From Chrysomallon squamiferum (taxonomy: Eukaryota > Mollusca > Gastropoda > Neomphalida > Peltospiridae): a stretch of 64,000 nt of DNA. The DNA is taken from the NCBI GenBank assembly GCA_012295275.1, contig CM022665.1, positions 38,962,795-39,026,794 of the forward strand, in the 5' to 3' direction. Made by a program: the position numbers and the translations under genes. This document shows, piece by piece, positions 25,761 through 37,399 of the stretch (the stretch's first letter is position 1; every line of letters begins with the position of its first letter). The notes under the pieces are model-generated. The model worked only from the letters and a program-made list of their open reading frames with translations. It did no database searches and was not told the origin of the DNA.

Positions 25761-27639
25761 TAGTGCAAATATCGACGCAGTATAAAAACTAGTAAAATGG
25801 AATGTTTTTAATGTTATTTATTTATTTATTTATTTAATTATTTATTTCTTATTTATTTATTTTTTTATTTCATTTTATTTTTATTAATTTTATTTAGTAG
25901 TAATAGTAATATGTCATTAAAAATATTTCTACTTCACTCTAAATTTCATAATCCATATAATTATAATAACTGAAGGGTTTTAAAAAAAAAAAAAAAAATA
26001 AAGAATTAAAACTTCTTACTGTCAAGATTTTTTTGTCAAAGGTAGATTTTTTCAAATGTAATTTCTTATAAATTATAACAAAAACTGGCGGAGTCACTGT
26101 ATTTTTTTTATTTGTATACATCGGTACAGGATTTGAAAGACATAATGTACTAGATTTTATTTAATGTTTTTCCTTTAACATACTGAGATGTTCAGGGCGT
26201 AAAAACATGGCGCTCGCCTTACGACTGACCGTCCGAGGACAAATGTTCGTTAAAGATTTTCGTCAACTATCTGTTTTTCCTGCCAGAGCAAAATAAATGT
26301 TTTATCAAAAGCTATGGTAAATGTTTTGTATGTATTAAAGATCCCTTGCTGTTGCTGTTGTATCCCTCTGCATTGTTTATTGGACATTACACAAATTGCA
26401 TCTTTAGTTTGATATCTAAAACCTTTGAATATTAAACATTCGTTCATTACCGTCAAGTCCAGCTCCCCAGACACTAGACCCTTTAGCAACTAAACCGTAA
26501 TTATAAACAATGAAATAAACCTAAAACATTGTTTTTATACCTACCAGGTTCAACCGAAATTAGCCCTACCACTGTTCCTTATTAAATTTTAACCTTTGGC
26601 TTTAAAATGCCAAATCAAAGAAATCTAATTGTCTGTCTTCTTACATTCGTTTGGGTTCACCAAGTATAAATTAATCATATATGTACGTTTTTGCAAGTAT
26701 ATTTTCAACATAGACGATTTGTGCTTGAGGTGGTGGCCAATTGATACACACTTGTTTTCAACAGTCATCAAGCAAATCCCTTTCATTAAGACATCCCAAT
26801 TAAACCTCAGTGATCCAGCACTGTTTACTTCAAAGTGACGACCTAAGATACGAAAAGACGATTCAGAAGAACAGCGGCTTGTATGACACTCCAAAGTTGT
26901 TATTCTGACAACTCGGAGAGGTGATCTCGCGAAGCCCGGAGAGAACATGGGAGTTTCTGTAATAATGAGGTTTTCAGATCAGTCTCTTGGTCGCGCTCTT
27001 CAGACTTTGTGTAGTGGGACCTTAAATAGTCCGGGTTTTTTAAAAAGTAAGCTTTTGTTGGGTTTCTCTATCTTGGGGCGGAGATGCTAAGGAAGGATTT
27101 GGTGAGGTAGTTTTAAAATGATACTCTTTTTTTCTTTTATCTCTCTCTCTCTCTCTCCAAAAACAGATTAGGCTTTATGAAATGAGGCATGATAATAAAA
27201 TGTGTGCATATGATTCAAATGATCTGTCTCTAATAAATGTATTTTCCTACATATAACGTATTCAACGCCACGGTGAATTAAGGATGATTTCAAATTATTG
27301 GTGCATCGAAGAAATATATTTGACTGTGTGTTAATAAGCATGTTTTGCTAATAATAAACAGTGTCGTTGATCCCGATTCGCGATTCTGCTGGTACATTTG
27401 CTACTAATTTAATGTAAAATTATGGCTTTCAGAATATTTTAAGCAGACACTTTGAAAGACACAGATTATTTTGTTCTTTAATTGGAATTACTCATTTTGA
27501 GCACAAACCGATTACATATTAATTACATACTAATTACACAAACCACGATAACACTGTACGTAACACTACAAACATTTAAACAGTTAGCGGCGCTAAACGG
27601 CAACACGGGAAACCCCAATAAAAATTAATTCCCAATTAA

Positions 27640-28095
27640 GCGATCACTGGATCAAATAATAATGGTAATATACAATAAATAGACGGGGTACTGGACCACC
27701 AAACCTGCACATCTATTAAACCCGCCTGCTGCTTTCTTCTCCACTGCTGTCTTTGGAAGAGTTCTCGTTGAATGGCGTGTTCTTCTAATTGGACAAGGCA
27801 AAACATGCAATTATCTGGGGTGCGATGGTGAGTAATTGACTGGTAGCCGAAGCCAACAGCAGGAGACAATTGCTAGGACAGAAACCCACTTTGATCGAAT
27901 CTGATTACAGTTTGTGGAGTTAATTTGAACACAGCGCCTAATCTTTCAGACGACAGCTTCTTTGAGAGGCGGACTCTCAAGTGCTCGAGCCAATACAATA
28001 CGAATTCGGCTTCATTAAAATCCGAAAACTGATTTTGTATGGCTGCTCTGTCCAATGACGTCAATGTTCTGGATTATCTGTCTCAGGCTAAGCAC
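27640..28095. promoter_or_regulatory. Complex island with a full CRE palindrome
   Basis: Balanced sequence holding a full TGACGTCA palindrome (28056-28063), a TCAAGTG NK2-type word (27977-27983) and several caattg or taattg words. Two minus-strand frames (27636-27869, 27873-28064) cover it but look non-coding in composition and lack splice-supported neighbours. It is 3.5 kb beyond the Xrn2 stop. Confidence 0.35.
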
Positions 28096-28109
28096 CGTGT
28101 GTGAGTTTA

Positions 28110-28153
28110 TCAAAAAAAGAAAGAAAGAAAGAGAGAGAAAGAAAGAAAGAAAG

Positions 28154-28185
<32 letters not shown>

Positions 28186-28279
28186 GATGGTGGTAAGTTT
28201 ACTCCTAACATTATACACTACATCTGTTTTATACTTTAAGCATTAAGAAGGAAAGGAACAATTATTTTTGTCCGATCTT

Positions 28280-28323
<44 letters not shown>

Positions 28324-28330
28324 TTTTTTA
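28110..28330. repeat. (GAAA)n stretch and (ATTT)n run
   Basis: GAAA/AGAG variants at about 28110-28185 and about ten ATTT units at 28283-28322. A nine-C run follows at 28364-28372. Confidence 0.85.
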
Positions 28331-31300
28331 TTTTAATTTTTTTATTTTTTTTTTTTATTTACCCCCCCCCCAGGACGTATAATCACTGCAAAATTATCTT
28401 TTACAAAAAAAAAAAAAAAAAAAAAAAGACTTATATTCTGTATTAACTTTACTTAAAGATTACAACAATTAACCAGTTATCATCAGGGATGTAGATTAAT
28501 AAAATGATTTACTGATAACATTGGCCATTCAAACAAACGGACAAACAAACGTATTTAAAGTAACAATTTATTATTCAGTTAAAAATATTTAATACTTGAA
28601 ATCATTATATTAAATACTAATACAGTTAATAAATTATTTTTCTATAACTATTACACAGATTAAGAACCCCCCATAAAACAATAAAAATAATAATAATGAA
28701 GTATTGCATTTTATATTTTATAGCAATACGTGTGTAATGTTTATGCTGTAAAACATGATGAGATGTCAGTGATTAAAGTATTGTATTTAGTGAACAGATG
28801 AAAAATTGCCTCTGAGCTCTAGTTAACAAAAATAATTTAATACGTTAAAAAAAAAAATATTTCTACTGACGAAATCCTGAAACAGAGGAATAAGTGGAAT
28901 TTTAGCAGAAATATATAAATATACATATATATATATATATAAAAGGCAATATAAATACTATTATTCACAGAACCTGTTTGTGTATCAACCACTTCTCTTC
29001 AGATTTTAAAGATACCCATCACCAAGCAGAGAAATGTCATAAGGAATAATATTATTACGAGCTTCAGTAAACATTTCAGTCTTAATTATTAGTTATTTGT
29101 ATTTTCAAAGCACTGTATACACATCTGCATTTAACTTTTAGAGAAACGTCTGTAAAAGTGTTTCACTGAATATTTATACACCAGCAGAAAAATTATACTG
29201 ATTTATCTTAACTGATTATGTTGCATTTCACGTTCTGTCGAGAAGTATGAAATGTGGCAATGCATTTAAATAAAGTATTAAATCAGACAAGACTGCACTG
29301 AATGAAAAGTGTTCAGAAATTTACGAAAATACGATGTTTCGTCACAAAACGCAACACAACCACTGGCTGTTTTGAGAAAAACAACAATAATAATAAAAAA
29401 AAAGATTAAATAACATTGCGTTTATCACCTTTTGAAATAAAAGCACATTTCCCAGTGCTAATAAATAAAATAAAATATTATATAATATAATTATTATTAT
29501 TATTATTTTAAATACACTAAAAAAAAAAAAAAAAAAAAAAAATTAATTAATAATACTGTGACAATGAGCCAATGAAAATCTGAAAATAACACATTAACAA
29601 TACAGAAAATGAAGTAAATTTATTTGAAATATATGACAAAATAAAACATTTAAATGTTTGTATAATAAAGATTTTTAATTTTTTTTTTAAATTTATAATA
29701 TGACTCTGAAACAAAAATGACATGACATCAATATTAAAATAACAGTACGTTATAAATAACACGATATTTTTTTCTCCTATTTATTTTCTAATATCATTAT
29801 TTACAAATGAAATTTTAAAATTCTGTTGTACCTGAGTAACGAGTTATCTGTAATTATAATAAGTCGAAGATGAAATGTTTAAATAATCCTGTAAAGTTAA
29901 GAGATACGAAATAATTTACATTTCTACATTCATCTGATTCTATCGACCCTGTTTAGTATCTGATACAACACATACAAGAGTGAAATCATGCACAAAGATA
30001 AAGACAACTTAAGACAATGAAATATTACTAAAATGTTTTTAAAAATAAAAAATAAATAATTAACTGATCTGCGTTAAAAATCTTTTGCCTTATTTAATTT
30101 AATTTGGCTCTGATTCAAAACCAAAATGGAGTCTTGTGTTTAAATGAACACTTTCAATGCATATACTGCAAGCATTTTACTTGGAAATGACCAGTGTGTC
30201 AATATGACATAGCAGCCATCAAACGAATGAATGAACAAGAATGGTGACACCACAGGGTATTAAAATATATCCTCTAATTTCATGAACATAAAAAATAAAA
30301 GTGAATATAAAGGAAACATGTCTTCATGTGTCAGTGATTCTCAATATACAATAAACTTATTAAAAATGTATTCCTGAATAACTTATGGGATGGTGTACAA
30401 TATATGTAAATTAATAAAAAGAGTAAAACATTTTTTTTTGGGGGGGGGGCTGGATCAAAAGAAGAAACATTTATATTTTACCACAAAATTTAAAATGGCT
30501 TGTAATCTGCTGGGTTAGATTAAAAATAGTTTAATTAATTACTTTTTTGGTATCTAACATACATTAACAGGTCAGTAGATGCAGTTAGAAAGATTTCTCT
30601 TATGAACAACATATTACAATCAAATAACAACAAATAAATAAAACATTGTTTTTGTTTTTGTTTAGTGGCTGTCCTTTTTATTTAATTTTTTTTTAAATTT
30701 TTTTTTTAAATTTTTTTTTTTTTTTTTTTTAATTTAAACTAAAATAAGTGTTTTCATTTCAAGTTCCCAATTACATAAGTAACTTTCTGAGCAAATGCAT
30801 TTGATAAAAACAGAAGAAAAAATAAATTCTCTTTTAATAAGAATATTAAATAATAACAAAATTAAGTAATAATATTAAACAATACTAATAATAACAGATG
30901 AACTTGATTATTTATTAACTGTTATCTAAATTCTTAATATTGTTAATATTAGAATATATCACCTATTCTTGGCAATCAGATTTGAAACATGAAGAATCTC
31001 TTATTAATCACTACTTGGCTTTCTCACTGCAATACATTGCACTCACTTTCCACATGCAACTGAACTGCAGTAAAAGAACATCTAATTTCAAACAACGAAA
31101 GTTATATACTTCAGACATTATTACAATACAATCCAATACCATTAGACAGTTTGGTTAAACTTGGATCAAAAATGAGTCATTACATATTATTCACATGCTT
31201 TCCCTACTTAATTTTCAGTAAGTGAAAAAAAAACGTATTCCATGTTGTGTAATAAAATAACAAGATAATTATGTTTTATTTTTTTTGTTTGTTTTTTTAA

Positions 31301-31644
31301 ATTACATATACATATATATATTTTTTTTATTTTTTATTTTTTTAACCTTTATTTTATAAACGATTTCAAACAGCCCTTAAATCTCAGTTAATCACATGTC
31401 ACTGTTAATATTAAGAGAAATTTCTCTCACAGGTCAATAAACATATTTGTAAAAATCACACATTAAATATTTTCAGTGCTCTCAGTATAACATCACACTG
31501 ACATGAACAGTTCCAATACAATACTTCAGTTATCTATTATATATACACCATACTACTATCTCCAGGTACAGTTTTCTGCTAAACTATATCTGAGAGTTGC
31601 ATACTTCAGCCCTGTTCACGTTTATCAACAAACAAATAAAACTT
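28260..31644 (-). other. 3' flank of Xrn2
   Basis: Very AT-rich DNA with poly-A and poly-T tracts. The first few hundred bases below the stop must include the 3' UTR; a long 3' UTR further down cannot be excluded. No other gene is visible. Confidence 0.5.
31348..31353 (-). terminator. Candidate poly(A) signal of Xrn2
   Basis: The minus strand reads AATAAA about 290 bp after the Xrn2 stop. Several other AATAAA-like words occur nearby in AT-rich DNA (for example 31275-31280), so the choice is uncertain. Confidence 0.3.
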
Positions 31645-33346
31645 CTATCTCCACTGACCACTTTGACTTCGATCTGGTCGCTGCCCAGGAAGAGGTCGAA
31701 ATCTTTCTTGTTGCTGAAAAGACAAGAAGAGAAAAATATTTCTAAAATAAGCAAGTAACCCTTTCATTTAACAAAGACCTTAATTTTAACTGTAGTCTGG
31801 GTAAAAAAAAAAAAAATAAAATAAAAAAATAAAATAAAAAGCTGCTTTAAAAAAACTCTACATCTAACTGTCATTTATTGGAAAATTTTCATTTCATTTC
31901 AAATAAATTTATCATACTGATTTTTTATACATACCAAAACGAATTTTGGAAACTGCCTCTGCTTTAAAAACAAAACATTTGATGAATCTTTGAAAAGAAC
32001 TGACACAAGAATAACGCCTAAATATTTTATAAATACAAACTAAAGATGTGGAGGAATGTAAAAAAAAAAAAAAAATACTTTAATTTTCTATTTTTTTTTG
32101 TTTAAATATACTCACTGTGCCTTGTTCATAAGCACCAGGTGCATTCTGTGTAGAATAACTTGCTGATGAATAGCTTTCATAGCCCATGTAGGTGCCACCA
32201 TCGTTTGTATTGGCAGAATATCGGCTCTCTCTGAAACCACCACTACCACCTCCTCTGTTCCAGTGGTAGCTGCTTGAGCTGCTGCTGCTGCTTGGCTGGC
32301 CATAACCCCTGTGTGAAAAAAAGAACAGCTGAATTGGATAAACTGTTACGGCTCACTTCATTTAAAAATAATGTTGCTGGTACTATCCAAAAACAGCTGA
32401 ACAGCTCCTGTACTGACTGGTGGATAGGTAATGTAGATAAATATACTGGTTTCAAAACTAGCAATTTTTAACTACTGTCTTGTGACAATTACAAAGTTAA
32501 ATTAGAATTTAAAATGAAAACTAATCTGGTCAGGATTTGATGAAATTTCAGTCAAAATATTAAATCCATCTCTTTCAGTCCTGAACCAGGGGTGTCTCAA
32601 ACTTTGTTAAATAAATTTACTATTTGAAAAAAAAAAAAAAAAAAAAATTTTTGTTATTTACTCATGAAATAACAGTGAGGCATGGGAAAAAATATTTTTA
32701 AAGAACTCAGTATAAACTTATTACATATTAATTATACCTTTGTGTGTCACATTCATACATACTTGTTTACAACATATTTGTATATATCCGTGCCATGAAT
32801 ATTGTGATATTCATACATACTCCTCTGTAACATATTTATAACATTCAGAACATTCATATATACCCTGGTGACTTATTCATAGTACATACTTCTCCTGTGA
32901 CATTCAAAATACCCCTGTGTGACATATATTATTTATACACATCCCTGTGTGGCATTCATACATATCCTTCTGTGAAATGTTCATACATGCCCCTTTGTGA
33001 CATATTTATCCTTACCCCATGTGACATACATATATACCCCATTGTGACATATTTATACACACCCCTGTGAGTGATATTCCTGCCTGGGCTGTCTCCCACC
33101 GTAACCACCACTGTCATAGCTGCTGCCTCCATAGCCACTGCCACGCCCACCTCCACGGCTGCCTCCCCTTCCACCTCTGCCACCATACATGTCATAGCTC
33201 CCTCCACCTCTTCCACCACTGTATCCCTCCGATCTCTGTCCATAACCACCTCGAGCTGAAAAGATATGTAAATAATGCATTAAAATTTTTAAAAAGTGAC
33301 CATGAGAGAAAACACAAAGATGCAGTTAGACTGTTATGTTGTGTGT

Positions 33347-33380
<34 letters not shown>

Positions 33381-33503
33381 ATGTGTGTGAGCATGCATGC
33401 ATTTGTGAGAGAAAGAGTGAGACAGATGAATAAATTTAGAGAGATTTCGCAAGAAAAAGTTAATAGAAAATAAAATAAAGTAAAAGTTAAAGAAAATCAC
33501 CAC

Positions 33504-33543
<40 letters not shown>

Positions 33544-36500
33544 GATAAAAAAGAAAAAAGTGAAATAGAAGTACAAGAAATCAAATTTAGACATTATAAT
33601 TAGAAGAGATTTAAAGCTGAATGTGATGACAAACAATAAGTGATTTAAACAAAGACGGGACATGACAGTGACTTGACGTTGGCTTGTGTCACCCAGCATG
33701 TCTACCATCTGACAGACAATGGGAACTGTCAGCTGAAACATGATGGAAAGCTCTTCACCATTCACTGATGATGTCCACGCGAGTTTCTTGCTCTCTACTC
33801 TTTTCATGGACAACCATCTTACAAACGCCCAAACAGGAAAGCCACTCTTCATGTTAAAAATAAAACGTCTTGTTACATGCCCAATAAAGCAGGAGAGAGA
33901 GAGACATCCGGATATTTTTTTATTTTTTTATTTTTTTTTTAAATTTATTGTTTTCCTTCAGTCACTTTAGTTAATTTGTTTTCAATGTTTTCTGTCATTC
34001 ATTTTGATTAATGTCTTGTTGCTGACTGTCCTGTAATTACTGTAGTAGAATTACAATTATGAATGAACTGACTTAGTTGTCCGATTTCTCTTAAAATTTC
34101 TCAAAAGTGTAATAAAATAAAATAAGTGTTTTGTCTTGAAACTGAAAAGGAAATAAGATAACCAAAGTTTTTCTGATTCTTTTCCACACACCTGGTATTT
34201 AAAAATAAAATTAAAATGAATTAGGGAGAAACAGATGTAATTAACATTTCATTTGAAAACATCTGTTCAGATTCAGATGAATATTTCAGGAACTGTTAAA
34301 AGCTTGCTTTCCCTTCCAACAAAAAAAAAGGACTGTTCATGCAACACTACCTTAAGACAACAATTTTGCTATTAACATTGTACATTGTTTGCAGTATGAC
34401 TGAGAGTATCATATACTATAATTTTACACATATTATATATATAAAAAAAAAAGGAAGTAAAAGAAAGTTGATAATAAAAATGTATTAATTATTATTATTA
34501 TTTTTATAAAAAAAAAAAGCATTAATTATAAAAATTTATCTTAACTGCTAAAATTACTACTGGTAGCTTGTTACACTCGTACAGAAGATTTGCTCAAGTC
34601 AGTGGCCCGATGTTTCTTCTGGAAATCTGCTAGTTTTTGTTCATAAATAAGGTTCAAACCTTGTCAATGAATGTCAATCAACGTGCACCCTCGACTCCCA
34701 CTCCACAGGCTCTCGAATCAAATCAAATTGGTGGTCATTTGCATATGGGAGCAAGTTATCCATTGTCATTGTAATTGAATTGGCCAAAGCGTGTCAAGTG
34801 TGACTTCGTTTAGGTCTGCGCTCTCTGCAAGTTTTTAAAGCTAATTGCAACTCATCATATTCTCTTACATTCGACGCAGCCAGACCCAGCAATCTCGTTG
34901 TGTCGTTTGCCAGTCAATTGTTTTGGATGAGGTGAAATTATTTAAGCTCCCTGTATGACTTGTATAATTATGATGTCACGCTGGAGTCAAGAGGTGTGTT
35001 ATGATTATTATTTTTGTAATTGTTATGTTGATAGATTTATGTAATTAATTTTTAAAATCTTCTGAGGAAACAAAGTTATTTTCATTTCCATTCCCTGTGG
35101 CTGGATTCGTATACAAATTCTGACTACTCAGTATCAGTAATTTGGCCATCAATTATGATATTTTATTTTTTCTTTCTTTGTTCCTTTCTTTTTCTTCTCT
35201 ATTTTTTTTCAGTAATAAATACACAAAGATAAATAAAACATGTAAACAGTAAAACTGGTTTTGAGGAAAATGCTGACAGGCATTTAAAATGATAAATAAA
35301 CCTATGTTCACAGATTCAATCATCTTCAAATTCAAATAATAAATTAATGTGTTCCTGAATGCAAATAACTCATTGTTTTTTATATAAAAATAAAAATAAT
35401 TTACATTAAGTTTCAATAAAAAAATTAAAAAAATTTCTAAGGATATTGTTTATTTTTAAATTTTTAGACAAAACTTTTAAAAAATGTAATCAGGTTGTTA
35501 CTTATTATTTTTTGGCTTAAAAGTTCCAGGTAAATTCAATAGTGGGCTGTACTTAAAATACACAAAATGTTCCCCACTAGTATTAACTGTACAAGTGGAT
35601 TTTTAACAAAATGATAACCAAAGATATATTGTACACTGATAACCAATAATGAACAAAAATATGTATCAATTAGTTTAGGCTGAATAACTGAAAAGTAAAT
35701 GTGTAAGCAAAATTTTAAAAATTTGAAGTATCTAAAATAAAATTATCACAGGTAAGAAAATATAAAATGCACATCTTTAAAAAAAAAAAAAAAAAAAAAA
35801 ACTGCTGACACATTTTACACAAAACAGGTAACCACTCGAGTTTTCTATTAAATCAGCACTTCTGTATTCATCACAATAAATACTTTAATTTTAAAGGAAT
35901 AATTTTTCTTAATTGTTTTTACTTCACAAAATTACAAATAAAACTGCAATACATTTATATATGTCTGTGTGTATTTTTGGAAGAAGTAAAAAAACCTTGT
36001 TTTCAATCAGCCATCCATTCTGTGGAAATTTTACAGCAGTAAACTCAAATTTCATTTAGATTTCATTATTGTCTGTTATCAAATTTACTTACTCAGAACC
36101 ACCCAAATAACATTTTTAAATTAAACAGTGGTGGCTCATAAATAAAAGAAGACCAGCACACTGCTAAGTTAACTTTTAGTGAATGTAAAATTATTCAATA
36201 ACTTAACTGGTCTGGGCAGTGTTAGGGTTAATGTTTAGTGAACAATAATATTAATTATTTTGGGGATGGTTTCAGATGTTATTTAATGAAATTTATTTTG
36301 GGCACTGTTAGAGATACCAGTTAGTGAACATTTTTCAGTAACCATCAGTTATTGATTTATATATCATTCTGAAGCAAATATACAGCTTTAATTAATAATT
36401 ACCACCAACAAATATATAGGATATATACAACAATGAAACACATCTTGATATTCATTTTTTATCTATTGTAAAGTTAATATACAGTTGTAATTAATGATAA

Positions 36501-37399
36501 CAACAATAAAACTCACTTTGTTGTACCTTTTTTATATTTCCATGAAAGAGATGCACTGTTTTAATTAATGAGTGATAATGAAATTACCTTGATGCACATT
36601 TTTATATCACCAGTAAAGACACAGCAGATAATGGAACTCACCTTGATAGTCTCTGCCATAGCCTTGTGATGGATACATGCTCTGTGATGACATCACATAA
36701 CTCTGATCAGTGGGTGTGTTGACACCGTGTCTGTCAAAACAAAACAATTGTAGTTACACTTTGATAATTTAACATTTAAAAATTTCATAAACATCTACTG
36801 CTACTTTATTAATTTAATAACATAAAGTCAAATAAACAATATATTGTCACACTTCAAATGCTACAATATTGCAAATTGGACCTTAAAACATTTTAATTTA
36901 ATGGAAATACTAAGTCAATATGACAATAATTATTTTCGAAACCATAATGATATAGAAAGCATAATTAAACAATTAACAACTGAAATCGTACACTTCATTA
37001 TTAAAAAAGTTTTTAATTTTAAAAATCTATCATACCTGAAAACTAAATTTGTTATATTATTTTCCCAAATGTCACAACAATTCTATTTCACAGTGTAAGG
37101 GACGTAACTCCAAAGAAATATAAATTTAAACATGACAACTGTAAAATAAATCTGTTATATTTCATACTGAATGTCAAACAAATTTTCATTATTACCTGAT
37201 CATTCGGATGGCTGTGGAAATATCCTTTTCCCTGTACCCACTGTGAGGCTGAAAACCCAGCTGGGGTCGGTAGTAATCACGATTGCCACCACCACCATAG
37301 CCTGAGTTCCCTTGTCCCCTACCCCTCCCTCGATAACCTCCCTGTCCACTTCGTCTCATCTGTTCAAAATCTTGTGGCTTCAAAACGGGGGGTGGCATT
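31645..37399 (-). CDS. Xrn2: Xrn2 exons 29-33: Gly/Arg-rich C-terminal tail
   Basis: Exon 29 holds [18 protein letters not shown], then RPQLGF, which matches KPQLGF of human XRN2. Exon 31 is a dense RGG/SYG region ([19 protein letters not shown] and similar), and exon 32 continues with [19 protein letters not shown]. Exon 33 encodes the last 22 residues, ending GQSGQWR. The tail from exon 29 on is about 250 residues. Arg-Gly-Gly regions commonly bind RNA and are targets of arginine methylation; this is family knowledge, not shown here. Human XRN2 also has an arginine-rich C-terminus but less Gly-Tyr repetition. Confidence 0.88.

Larger units (their letters stand above)
1..28260. other. Gene-free region, AT-rich with many simple repeats and complex islands
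   Basis: No exon chain, RNA gene or long coding frame is supported on either strand. Open frames here are short and mostly run through simple repeats (poly-Lys, Arg-Glu, Ser or Ile-Tyr strings). Between the repeats lie islands of balanced, non-repetitive sequence, listed separately as candidate regulatory elements. Stretches not listed separately (for example 600-1900, 2200-2700, 10100-11100, 12060-13100, 14000-15200, 18500-20000) show nothing I can assign. Confidence 0.7.

Noticed and set aside
26180-26245. tRNA-like stretch (ggcgctcgccttacgactga)
   Set aside because: It resembles part of a tRNA or SINE head, but I cannot fold a complete cloverleaf or find a proper B box.
27636-28064. Two consecutive minus-strand frames that might be exons
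   Set aside because: The composition is not protein-like, no family is recognised, and no splice sites join them or tie them to Xrn2.
1-28260. A homeobox gene (NKX2 or PAX) in the desert
   Set aside because: I looked for homeodomain or paired-domain coding sequence in the open frames and found none. The linkage idea rests only on known vertebrate gene order.
32587-32606. CAGGGGTGTCTCAAACTTTG, like a hAT terminal repeat
   Set aside because: No matching inverted end was found nearby. A single short similarity is not enough.
33067-33390. Plus-strand frames with His/Cys or Thr/Ser runs
   Set aside because: They are antisense shadows of Xrn2 exon 31 (Gly/Arg-rich).
20618-34800. Four NK2-type words (20618, 23052, 27977, 34794) as evidence for NK2 regulation
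   Set aside because: A 7-base word of this composition is expected about six times by chance in 64 kb on both strands, so their number alone means nothing.
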